Source of the DNA: Prosopocoilus inquinatus
Taxonomy: Eukaryota > Arthropoda > Insecta > Coleoptera > Lucanidae
Assembly: GCA_036172665.1 (NCBI GenBank)
Contig: CM069871.1
Location: 9,238,001 to 9,302,000, forward strand
DNA length: 64,000 nucleotides
Direction of reading: 5' to 3'
Part shown: piece after piece, positions 11,162 through 22,100 of the stretch
Layout of the letters: each line of letters starts with the position of its first letter
Numbering within the stretch: position 1 is the first letter of the stretch
Translations under genes and position numbers: made by a program
Notes under the pieces: generated by a model
The model's input: the letters and a program-made list of their open reading frames with translations, nothing else
The model's database searches: none
Told to the model about the DNA's origin: nothing

Positions 11162-13277
11162 TTAACACTGGTCTCGGCTTACACAGACGTCGCCCTTCAA
11201 ATAAAATCCTTCGTTGCAGACGCAGCCATCCGCGCATAGTTCCGGACACGTCAACGGAATCGGCTCTTCGCATGTGGGGGCACAGTGAGCCTGACATTGC
11301 GAGTACACCTTGTCAGGGCCACAATCTAAAAACACAAGCTGGCTCACGTGACCTTGCAAAAAAAATTTTAGGAACATCCAGATTTAGAGTTGGCAGAAAA
11401 ATTTTGACTAGCTATACAGGGAAGGGCAAAAGTATGGAACCGGCTTAATATTTCAAAAACTCTTTGACGTATCTATTTGAAATTTGGTTTGTGATTTGCA
11501 GTCAGCAAGACCTATATAATCGATTTGTTTCAATTGTTTATCTGCTCTTGTTTCTGTGATACAACGCCTACTTGATTCTTATTAAATGTCAACCTGCTGA
11601 TTTCTTTCCTTTATTTAATAGTTCGTTCAATTCTCTAAACTACCACATAAAAATATTAATCTATTACATAAGAAAATTTTCGAGAAAATAACGTTTGAAT
11701 GAAAAAGTTAGAAAAAAGGTTTATTGGTTGACATTCAACAAAAATATTAGTTTTAACAAAAAAAAAACTATAAGGCCATAAGACTATGGGCTGTATTTAA
11801 GATAGAAGTAAAGAAAATTTCAATCAAAGTTGCTTTAAAAACATGAAAACAGATACGGAAAAAGACAAAAATATGAAACCGGTTTAATATTTCGAAAATT
11901 GTTTGACGTATCTATTTGAAATTTGGTGTATGATTTAGAGCCAATAAGACTTACAGTATCAATTTGTTTCAATTGTTTATCTGCTCTTGTTTTTGAGATC
12001 CAAACCCAACTTCATTTTTTTTAATCGCAACCTGCTGATTTCTTTCCTTTATTTAATAGCTCGTTGCATTCTCTAAACAACCTTATAAAAATATTTGTCT
12101 ATTACATCAGAAAATTTTCGAGAAAATTGTGTTTGAATGAAAAAGTTAGAAGAAATGGTTTATTGACTGATATTCGACAGAAATACTGGTTTTAACAAAA
12201 AAAAACTAAAAGGCCACAAGGTTATGGGCTGTTTTTAAGGCAACTTAAATAAAAGTTGCCTTAAAAGCATGAACAAACAAATACCGAATATCAACGTAAA
12301 CCATTTTTTCTAATGTTTTCATTGAAACGTTATTTTTTCCAAAATTTTTTTATGCAATACATAAATATTTTTAGAGAATTAAAAGATATATTAAATAAAA
12401 GAAAGAAATCAGCAGGTTGTCATTTAATAAGAATCAAGTAGGCGTTGTATCTCAGAAACAAGAGCAGATAAACAATTGAAACAAATTGATAATATAGGTC
12501 TTATTGACTCTGGATCACAGACCAAATTTCAAATAGATACGTCAAACAGTTTTCGAAATATTAAGCTGGTTCCATACTTTTGCCCTTCCCTGTATATGTA
12601 GAACTGAAGGGGATGACATTCAGTTGGGTTTTGACTCTTTATTTTTTTTTTTTGACTCACATAGAAATCGAAAAATATGTTATACAGTAATGTAAGAGGT
12701 GTGTTTGTTTTACTTTCGACTCAGATCAGCAAATATCAGAAGTGAGGTGAGTTTTGCTGAGTTAAAACGTTCCTTAAAAAAAAAGTTAATTTCACTGACA
12801 TCGCGCAAATGTCAAATTAGACTTCCGGGCATTACGTACAGACGCATTCTAACCTAAATCTCTATTCGACTGACTTAGCAAAACTCAATCCTCAGACCCA
12901 GAATAAGCACATAATAAGTCCAAAATTGTTTGTACTAACAAGAGGGGTGTACGCAAACAAGGGGTTGCGGTTGCGGCATCTTAAACAACAGCAACCAAAA
13001 ATTACTTAAGTTTTACACTATTCAAAAATACAATTCGGTGTTGCCAACTCAAATAAACAGTATTTCTTGATCACCCTGTACGTATTTACGTTACTTTTAT
13101 TATTTTTTTTTGACTTGTGTCATAAAATTGATTGTATTTTTGCCTGCCTTAAAATTGTTTGGTGGATGTGTTTAATAAATAAAATCGATTGGATTTACCT
13201 GTAACACCGACTTGTCCAAAGGCGCGATTCGCCATCACCATCAGCACCAGGCAAAGAGGAATCATCACACAGCGCAT
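11162..13277 (-). CDS. Secreted TIL-domain serine protease inhibitor, two exons
   Basis: Exon 1 (13199-13277) starts at an ATG and encodes a signal peptide, MRCVMIPLCLVLMVMANRAF, then GQVGVT. It ends at a donor read as ACAG/GTAAAT. Exon 2 (11162-11325) follows a TTTTTAG acceptor. The phase-1 junction restores an aspartate codon, giving 80 residues. The mature part has ten cysteines in the spacing of a trypsin-inhibitor-like (Ascaris-type) domain, including CPELCADGCVCNEGFYLKG and a C-terminal cysteine. Proteins of this fold inhibit secreted serine proteases in haemolymph, venom or gut. The 1,873-bp intron carries an inverted-repeat transposon. The target protease cannot be read from the sequence. 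Confidence 0.9.
11414..12594. mobile_element. Inverted-repeat transposon (Tc1/mariner-like MITE) in the TIL intron
   Basis: Both ends read TACAGGGAAGGGCAAAAGTA inward, with flanking TA consistent with the Tc1/mariner target preference. Arms match for well over 150 bp. Inside lies an additional direct copy of the arm, starting near 11865 (CAAAAATATGAAACCGG), so three arm copies are present, two direct and one inverted. No transposase frame is seen, so it is non-autonomous. Confidence 0.85.
12600..13190. other. Remainder of the TIL intron
   Basis: Nothing coding is recognised. A stretch near 13020-13075 (GTTGCCAACTCAAA) has a relative near 18200, so part is dispersed repeat. Confidence 0.45.
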
Positions 13278-13311
13278 TTTGACGAAACGCTGTTCCGCGA
13301 GAGTTCCGCAT

Positions 13312-13318
13312 TTTTATA
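13312..13318 (-). promoter_or_regulatory. TATA box of the TIL inhibitor gene
   Basis: Minus-strand TATAAAA ends 34 nt before the start codon. With the usual TATA-to-start distance of about 30 nt, transcription would begin roughly 10 nt before the ATG, an unusually short leader. Confidence 0.6.
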
Positions 13319-13660
13319 CGTCAAGACGAACAATACGTTTTTTTTTATTGCAAATAATGCAATGAAAACCGATGCGTAACGAAAACGGCAAAAAAAGGAC
13401 AAAGAAGTGAGTTCAAGGTGAATGTCATCAGTTTTGACCGCAATTTATTTTGCAGTTAATACTACTAACAATAATAATAACAAATATGGTATAATGTGTC
13501 GCAATTCTAGGAAATTATTTGGTCGCTTTGTAGATGAGTTAATTCTGTGAATTTAGTTGAATGCTAGCGAATTCAATTTATTTTAGATGATATAACTATG
13601 CATGTTTCTTTTGTGTTTGTTGAAAAGCTGAAGGTAACAAAGAATTTTAACAGTAGACAG

Positions 13661-13893
13661 CATGGGCGTAACCAGACTTTTTTTTCTAAACCGGACATAT
13701 TTAAAAAAATATTAATACTAATCAATAATTATTAGATGTTTAACGGCAGTTTGGTTTAAGAAAAGCATAACTTAATTATTTTTGAACGTTTGAAAAGTAA
13801 GTTATCTCTATTGTAAAATTAACAACCAATTTTTTCTTTCTATTTCATTTAGAATATCAACCCCGGGCTTGCCCATGTCTAGCTACGCCCATG
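13661..13893. mobile_element. Small MITE with CATGGGCGTA termini
   Basis: Left end CATGGGCGTAACCAGAC matches the reverse complement of the right end, CATGGGCGTAGCTAGAC, with two mismatches. About 233 bp, no coding capacity. Superfamily not determined. Confidence 0.65.
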
Positions 13894-14268
13894 TTAGACA
13901 TGGTTACAAGTGTTATTAACGCTTCTCATCATTTTGGTGACAGACCGAGAGTATCCAAGACACCTCCTCAACATTTTTATATAGCTGGCTAAGGGCAACC
14001 TTCCGAACGGGCGATTAACTCTGCTTGCGCACCTTTTGCTACGCCACTGTCCATTCATTATTTCGAAAAAAAAAAAAAAAACGATTACACTTTCCTTTAT
14101 TAGGTATTTCAAAGAAATTAAAACAGAAATGCCACAAAGAGGTATACCAGGACCGGTATTGCATAATCTAGGAATTTGAACGTCTCAGTGATTCCCCGAT
14201 TATTGTAGCTGGAGGAGACGCCAAAACATTTACTACGCACTCAAAAAATTACTTGTCCGATGAAAATT

Positions 14269-14412
14269 GAAAGTACAAAGTTTTTTAATCTCGAACCGGA
14301 CAGAAAAATGAAAGGAAAACACCCCTGACGAAGCTATAAATCTATAGCGAAACGTTGAGTGTTTTCCCTTCATTTTTCTGTCCGGTTCGAGATTAAAAAA
14401 CTTTGTACTTTC
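14269..14412 (+). repeat. Near-perfect foldback hairpin with hammerhead-like apex
   Basis: Arms 14269-14322 and 14359-14412 are almost perfect inverse complements (GAAAGTACAAAG against CTTTGTACTTTC). The apex, 14325-14356, reads CTGACGA, then a 6-bp stem (GCTATA/TATAGC) with loop AATC, then GAAAC. That is the conserved order of a type I hammerhead ribozyme, with the long arms acting as stem I. The position expected for the cleavage triplet reads GTG rather than NUH, so this copy is probably inactive. Confidence 0.75.
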
Positions 14413-14510
14413 AAAAAATTACGTTTCAAAATACATTCCAAATTTTAACCTTTTAAAAAATCTTGTAGACACTGTGAAATGTATTTTAGTATCGTAGACT
14501 GTAGAGTAAG

Positions 14511-14674
14511 AAAGTTTTTTTTTAATCTTAAACCGGACAGAAATATGTATGAATGGAAAAACATTCAACGTTTCGCTATCGATTAATAGCTTCGTCAGCT
14601 GTTAATTGATAGTGAAACGTTGAGTGTTTTTCAATTCATGTTTCTATCCGGTTCAAGATTAAAAAAAAAACTTT
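14511..14674 (-). repeat. Second foldback hairpin of the same family
   Basis: Arms carry AACCGGACAGAAAT and ATTTC/TATCCGGTT and pair over about 60 bp. On the minus strand the core CTGACGA (14592-14598), a GCTAT/ATAGC stem and GAAAC (14570-14574) is kept. The other arm holds a decayed second copy of the core (plus-strand GTGAAACGTTGAG). Directly after it begins the AT-rich block at 14692. Confidence 0.7.
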
Positions 14675-14691
14675 TTAATTACAATTTTCTT

Positions 14692-17600
14692 GGGACAAGA
14701 ATCAACTTCATTTTTGAAACAATTTTATTTTCAGAATCTGGCAGTCATTATTTGGCAAGTGTTGTTCAACATTTCAAATTCAAATAGTTGAAATCAAACG
14801 CGAAATTTTTCTAAATTGGTAGTCTGAGGAAATAAATTGATTGATTGAAAATAATTTAATTAAACTAGCTTTTAGGTTACAAAACAATATCTTCATTTTA
14901 TTTAGTTTTTAATATAATCAATTGATCTACTTTTATTTTATTTTTTCTTTTAATCGATTTCATTTGTTTTGTTTTCATTTGTAATTTATCACTGCAATTA
15001 ATCATTTTGTTTTTTTAATCTTTTCCTTGGTTTGATTTTATTTGACATATGTTTCTATTTTTTAAATGTCAATTGATCGCCTTTTGTTTTTTGTTTGTTT
15101 TTCTTGTCTTTTCTTTTACTCAGTTCAAGTTTATCTTATTTTATTTTACATCTTTATATCGTCGATTTTATTTTTTAATTATCAATTAATCGTCTTTTGT
15201 TTTTGTGTTTTGTGGATCTGCGGCTATTTTTGTTTTTTCTTTTATTCGAGTTGACTTTTTTTCGATTTTTAATTATTACTTATTGGTCATCGTTTTTTTT
15301 TGAGTTCGGTTTATAACAAAATTTGTCAATTTTTAAATCAATTTGGCATATTGTTAGTTTTTTTGCTTGCTTTATTTTTTGTCCTAAATTTATCATCTTT
15401 TATTTCTTTATTCCTCAACTGACTTAATTTTATTTAATTTTTGTTTTTTTTTCTCTCTTTTAATCGATTTCATTTGTTTTGTTTTTATTTTGTAATTACC
15501 TATCGTTTGATCATTTTGTTTTCATTTATTCTTTGGTTTGATTTTATTTAACATGATCCTTTTTTTTAATTGTCACTTAATTGTCTTTTATTTTTTGTTT
15601 GTTTGTTTGTTTAAGTTACAAAACAGTATCTTCATTTTATTTAATTTTTAATATAATCAGTTGATCGACTTTTATTTTTTTCTTTTAATCGATTTCACTT
15701 GTTTTGTTTTTATTTCTTAATTCTCAATTGAATTGATTATTTTGTTCTTTTATTTTATTTAACATAATCTTTTATTTTTTAACTGTCATTTTGATTATTT
15801 TTTTTTGTTTGTTTGTTTTTTTTTCCCTTTATTTGATTCAGGTTTATTTTATTTTACATTTTTATTCCAACATTGACATCAAATCGTCATGGCAAATCTC
15901 TTTTACTTGACATAATTTATTTTTTTAATTATCAATTAATCGCCATTTGACTTTACTTTACGCTTCAATTCCGTCGATTGATGTCTATTTTTGATTCGAA
16001 ATAATTGATCGTCCTTTTTTTCATGTGTACAGATTATCTTTTGAGTTTGGATTACAACAAAATTCGTCAAGTTTTAAATCAATTCCTATTTTGGTCCTAA
16101 TTATATCACCTTTTATTTCTTTATTTCTCATTTTGGACTTCGTTTTATATAACATTTAATATAATCAACTATTCGACTTTTGTTTTTCTTTCTTTTAATA
16201 CATTTCAAATGTTTTCTTTTTATTTGTTGATTATCTATTAAACATCTTCTTTTTTTATTTTTTTATTTGGTTCTATTTTATTTGACACGTTTTTTTATTT
16301 TTTAATTATCGATTGATCGTCTTTTTGTTTTTTTTTTCATCTTTTCCTTTACTCGATTCCAATTTATGTTATTTTTTGTTTTTATCCCGTCGATTGATTG
16401 CCATTTTTCTAAATGCGAGATATTTCGAATGAATTTAACCAAAATAGTTTTTAGGTTACAAAACAACAGTGCCATTAGAAATGTCTGTTATTTAACATTA
16501 TTTTATATATTAATCATCAATTGATCATCTTTTGTTTTTGGATTTTTTTTTTCATTTACTCGACGTGACTTTATTTTACACTATAAGTCCCTCGATTGGT
16601 GGCCATTTCTGTTTCCCCTTTTATTCGATTTTTCATTTTGTTTTTTTTATTAATTGTTAATTCGTCGCATCGTCTTTGTTTTATTTTTTAATTTATCCAT
16701 TGGTCATCTTGCTTTTGGTTTATTTTACGGTTTGATTTTGACATGATTTTTTATTTTTTAACTGTCAATTGATCGTCTTTTGTTTTTTATTTTATTTTTT
16801 CTGTTCCCTTTATTCTGATGGCCATTTTCTAAAACGATATTCGACTTCAATTGTTCTGATTTTAATTTTCAATTTTTCAGTTGATCATCTTGTTATTTTG
16901 TTTTCTTTTTTGGTTTAATTTTATTTGACATGATTTTTCTTTATTTTTTAATTGTCAATTGTCTTTTGTTTTTTTTTCTTTTCGCTTTATTCTGATCGCC
17001 ATTTTTTGAAACGATGATCGACTTCAATTGTTCCGTTTTTAATTTTTAATTTTTCAGTTGATCATCTTGTTTTTTTGTTTTCTTCTTTGGTTTGATTTTA
17101 CTTGACATGACTTTTCTTTATTTTTTAATTGCCAATTGATCATCTTTTGTTTTTTATTTTTTTTTCTTTTCCCTTTATTCTGATCGCCATTTTTTGAAAC
17201 GATATTCAACTTCAATTGTTTTGTTTTTAATTTTTAATTTTTCAGTTGATCATCTTGTTTTTTGTTTTCTTCTTTGGTTTGATTTTACTTGACATGACTT
17301 TTCTCTATTTTTTAATTGCCAATTGATCGTCTTTTGTTTTTTATTTTTTTTCTTTTCCCTTTATTCTGATCGCCATTTTTTGAAACGATATTCAACTTCA
17401 ATTGTTTTGTTTTTAATTTTTAATTTTTCAGTTGATCATCTTGTTTTTTGTTTTCTTCTTTGGTTTGATTTTACTTGACATGACTTTTCTCTATTTTTTA
17501 ATTGCCAATTGATCGTCTTTTGTTTTTTATTTTTTTTTCTTTTCCCTTTATTCTGATCGCCATTTTTTAAAACGATATTCGACTTCAATTGTTTTGTTTT

Positions 17601-18060
17601 TAATTTTTAATTTTTCAGTTGATCATCTTGTTTTTTTGTTTTCTTCTTTGGTTTGGTTTTATTTGACATGATTTTTATTTTTTAATTGTCAATTGATCGT
17701 CTTTTGTTTTTTTTTTCTTTTTTTTCTTTTAAATTAAAGTTTATTTTACTTTTCCATTTTAATCACGTCTATCGATCGTCCTTTGTTAAACCGCGAGATA
17801 TTTCGAATTAATTTATTTAAAATGGTTTTTAATCGATTTTATGTTTCAATCATCAATTGAACGTCTTGCTTTTTGTTTCTTTTTCTTTGGTTTGATTTGA
17901 TTGATCGTCTTTTGTTTTTTCTTTGGTTTCCCCTTTATTTGATTCGAGTTTATTTTGCTTTTACATTTTAATCACGTCGTCTGATCGCCCTTTTATAAAA
18001 CGCGAGATATTTCGAATTAATTTATTTAAAATGACTTTTAGGTTACAAAACAGATATCAT
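14692..18060 (+). repeat. AT-rich interspersed repeat block, copy 2
   Basis: It starts like copy 1 (GGGACAAGAATCAACTTCAT) and repeats the same modules: CAGAATCTGGCAGT, GGTTACAAAACAATATCTTC and TTGATCGTCTTTTG. It ends with GGTTACAAAACAG near 18050. It contains the regular 185-bp array listed next. No coding capacity. Confidence 0.75.
16840..17700 (+). repeat. About 185-bp satellite, five tandem units
   Basis: The anchor ACTTCAATTG recurs near 16843, 17021, 17209, 17394 and 17581, spacing 178-188 bp. Each unit contains CAGTTGATCATCTTG, TTTGGTTTGATTTTA, TTGACATGA and CTGATCGCCATTTT. Units 3 and 4 are almost identical, pointing to recent amplification. Confidence 0.85.
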
Positions 18061-18859
18061 TGGAATTGTCGAAGCAGGATTTAGCTTAATTTTCTTTATT
18101 TGCATAACCTAAAATCTGGTCGTTGTTGATGTTATGTCAAATGTCAAAACGTATCATTTTGCACTGTAGCAAAGAACAGAACAAAAAAAATCTCTTAATT
18201 GTATTGCCAACTCAAACAGATATTTTTGATCGCATTGTAGATAAGGTAACAATTCGAAAACAAATACAAGCGATTACTGATGTTACGTCAAATGTCTTTC
18301 AATTAAAACAGCAAAACGCAAACATTCAGTCATTTTTAATCACATCGTAGACAAGGAAGCAATTCGAGAAAAAAAATACAAGCGATTAATTTTCAGTACA
18401 CATAAATTTATTTACAATTTCAAGTCGTAAAATTTCATAAATATTTACCACTTCACTTCCTAACCTAACACGTCTTTACAATACACAACAACATCCTTAA
18501 ATAATAATACTTTCCTCGTGCTTAGCTTAAGTTCGATCGTCTTATTTAATTCTTTAACAACTGTGATTGTGAGCTGCCTTAATAAATTCAATTTAATAAA
18601 AAAATTAAATTAAATACATATTAGCAAGCAAATCCCGAACGTTCGGGTTTAGAATCATTAATTTCCTTTTTTTTTTTTTTGTTCATTTGGTTAATAGGTG
18701 AATCCCCTCGAAAGTCACACCAAACCCCAATTTACGTTTTCATCGCATATCTCCTTCTTATTATTCTACCTACCCAATATAGATCCTAACGAATATTTTA
18801 TTAATTACAAGTCTATACAGGTACTTGAGCAATTGTACTTCGTGAAGATTAAAACTAAA
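18061..18859. other. 3' flank and likely 3' UTR region of the sevenless-type gene
   Basis: AT-rich, no gene recognised. A minus-strand AATAAA at 18797-18802, 58 nt past the stop codon, is a candidate poly(A) signal for the receptor gene; others lie farther on. Confidence 0.45.
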
Positions 18860-19188
18860 TCAAGTCTGATTCATTTTGCAGGGGTTATTGTTTGTTAGTA
18901 GGGGGGCGTCGTTCCCCCGCTTCTCCCTTCCCAGCGAGTTCCTGTGGTGAAATTTGTTTTCCGTCGCCTCTTCCTTGGGGTCCTTGAAAACTGCTGGTGG
19001 CGAGGGGGTGGTGATATTCGAACGTGGAATTTCATAGCCGTCGTTTTCAGCGAGGCAATCGCTGTCGTAAACCAATTCCAAGTACGTCGGGATTTCCGGG
19101 GGAACGTTCACCGGGGATGTCCCGTTGCGTTCCGTCTGGAGGAAAGGAGTTCTTTCCCGGCTTGAATCTTCGCTTTTCCAAGAAGCTC
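18860..19188 (-). CDS. sev: sev exon: C-terminal tail and stop
   Basis: The exon follows an acceptor AATTCATAG and completes a glycine codon from the previous exon. It encodes 109 codons of a hydrophilic cytoplasmic tail, including NVPPEIPTYLELVYD and DGYEIPRSN, with tyrosines in possible phospho-adaptor contexts. It ends with TGA. Confidence 0.85.
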
Positions 19189-22100
19189 CTATGAATTGGA
19201 CGTCGTGAATGTCTTATAGGTCTTATAGGTGGAAACAGAAATTAAAACTAGGACTTAAAGCATGCCATTTCCTTCGCTATAATATAAATGAAATTTACAA
19301 ACGTCGAAATAATGCGAAAGTTAATTGATGGTAATGACATTATTAATGATTTACCTGAGTTATTATGGTTAAAATCTTGAAAGTATGATTGGTTAGAAAC
19401 TCCTTCGAATTCTGCAAAAGCACGTTAGGATGTTCATTAGCGACATTCACATGCGTGTCGTGTCATGTCATGTCATGTCATAGTGTCATGCACATGGAAG
19501 ATTAAGATTTTCACTTACGTTCTGGTACGGTGCTGATGTATTGGCCTTCGTGGGCACCGTTCGAAGAGCTCGAAGCCGTTTGCTCGTGAAGATTTCTCAA
19601 AGTCTCCAGGCAGTACTTGAACGTCGGCCTTCTCTCGGCTTCGTAACTCCAGCAGAGCAACATTAAATCATGTCTGTCGAAGTAACAAACATTTAATTAT
19701 AAGTACATAAACCTCTTAATGAGTTTGCGCCATCCAACAATGCCCTCCAGTGCGCATGCATTTTTTTTTTTTTTTTGAGGGTCGGAAATTAAAATTTCGT
19801 TTGCAAAAGGCGATTGTCTCGCAATCCAAGTGTGGTGATTTCAGTGATTAGAAAGAAATTTTGCAAACGGTTGGCAAACTGAAAGCCAATGACAACACAA
19901 CCGGGAGTCATTACTGCAATTACGGATTGAATTATTAAGGTTGCGAGTGACGCATGCTGAAAATTAATTCCGAGGATACTAACAATTTATTCCACATTGA
20001 AGTTCGAATTTTATTAATTTTATTAAAATAGCTTCAAGTCCGAATTAAAAAAAAAAGATATATTCAGTACCCCCAGTCCGTAAATTAAACGGTGACAGAT
20101 TAATTAATTTTCGCATACGTAAACAAGTCTTTCCGAACCTTGAGATTCGATGACTTAAAAAAAATTAAGACAGAAAGTATGCCTCGAATGCAAATTAAAA
20201 AAAAAAAAACAATTATGTTATAAAGTATGCCTCGAATGCAAATTTAAAGAAAAAACAATTATTTTATAAACTGTGCCGCTGAATTTAGTAAAAAAATAAT
20301 AATGATTTAATTATTAACGTATAAATACAATCATCACAAGGATGGGATTATTTAAATTCCGATGTAAAATGCAGACTGCCGAAACTTAACCGAAAAGCGA
20401 ATTTTAAATTCCTTCAAACAAAAAGGACGCAGTTTCCAATTTAACGAAACAAGTTAAGAAGAATGCACAAATCAGAAAATGAGCTCACAGAAGACGACAA
20501 CGGAAACAAACTAACGGAAAGTCGATCTTATATTTTGCTTGAAATTTTAATTTAGTTTTGATTCATGATTGCGCATGTAATTTAATCTATTTTATTTTTT
20601 TATAAACTTTCTCAGCAGATAGGAGCTGGACAGGAAATACTGTGGTCTAAACAAACGCAAACGGGAATTTCATTTGCTTGGACAGTTACGCGCTCAAGAA
20701 CCTCCTTCTGAATTTTTATTTATTATTAAATTAATGGTCGTGAAAGGAAGACATTTACGTTTTCCTCTAAATAATACAGACTCCACATTTATTTATTATA
20801 GACTTGACAGCCCTGAAATAAATATGCATTGCATGTTTTGCCTGAAAAGGGCAGATTGCCAAAATTAAAATTAAATTACAAAACTAAATTTTGATTAACT
20901 CAAAATTACGTGCTTAATCGAAAAGCGAATTTTAAATTCTTTCAAAAAGATGCAGAGACAAATTAAAAAGAATGCACAAATCCAAAAATGAGCTCACAGA
21001 AGACGACAACGGAAACAAACTAATAAACGTAAACGCCCGGAAAATCAAACTTATGTTTTGTTCGAAATCTTAATACAGTTTTGATTCATGATTGCGGGTG
21101 TAGTTTACTCTATTTTATTTTAGTATAAACTTTCTCAGCAGATAAAAGCTGGACAGGAAAAACTGTGGTCTAAACAAGCGCAAGCAGAAATTTCATTTGC
21201 TTGGACAGTTACGAGCTCAAGAACCTCCAGAGCCTCTGAATTTTTATTTATTATTAAATTGATGGCCATGAAAGGAGGACATTTACGTTTTCCCCCAAAA
21301 AGTCGGTGCTTAAGAAAGATTGGGAATTACATTATTTTTATTTCTGTATTTCTAATTTGCTCAAAGTACTTAATGAATCCTTTGAAACAGAGATGGGAAC
21401 TTCATTTGCTTGCACAGTTACGAGCTCAAGGACCCATACAGCCTCCACATTATTTATTATAGACTTGACGGCCTTGAAATAAAAATACATTGTATGTATA
21501 TTCTTCTTTGATTTGATTTTATTTGACATGATTTTTCTTTATTTTTTAATTGTCAATTGATCGTCTTATGTTTTTTATTTTTTTTTCTTTTACTTTATTC
21601 TGATCGCCATTTTTTGAATCGATGATCGACTTCAATTGTTCCGTTTTTAATTTTTAATTTTTTCAGTTGATCATCTGTTTTTTTTTTGTTTTCTTCTTTG
21701 GTTTGATTTTATTTGACATGATTCTTCTTTATTTCTTAATTGTCAATTGATCGTCATGTTTTTTATTTTTTTTTTAACTATATTCTGATCGCCATTTTTT
21801 TAATTGATGATCAACTTCAATTGTTCTGTTTTTAATTATTAATTTTTCAGTTGATCATCTTATTTTTTTTGTTTTCTTCTTTGATTTGATTTTATTTGAC
21901 ATGATTCTTTTTTATTTTTTAATTGTCAATTGATCGTCTTATGTTTTTTATTTTTTTTCACTTTACTCTGATCGCCATTTTTTGAAACGATGATCGACTT
22001 CAATTGTTCCGTTTTTAATTTTTAATTTTTCAGTTGATCATCTTGTTTCTTTGTTTTCTTCTTTGGTTTGATTTTATTTGACATGATTCTTCTTTATTTT

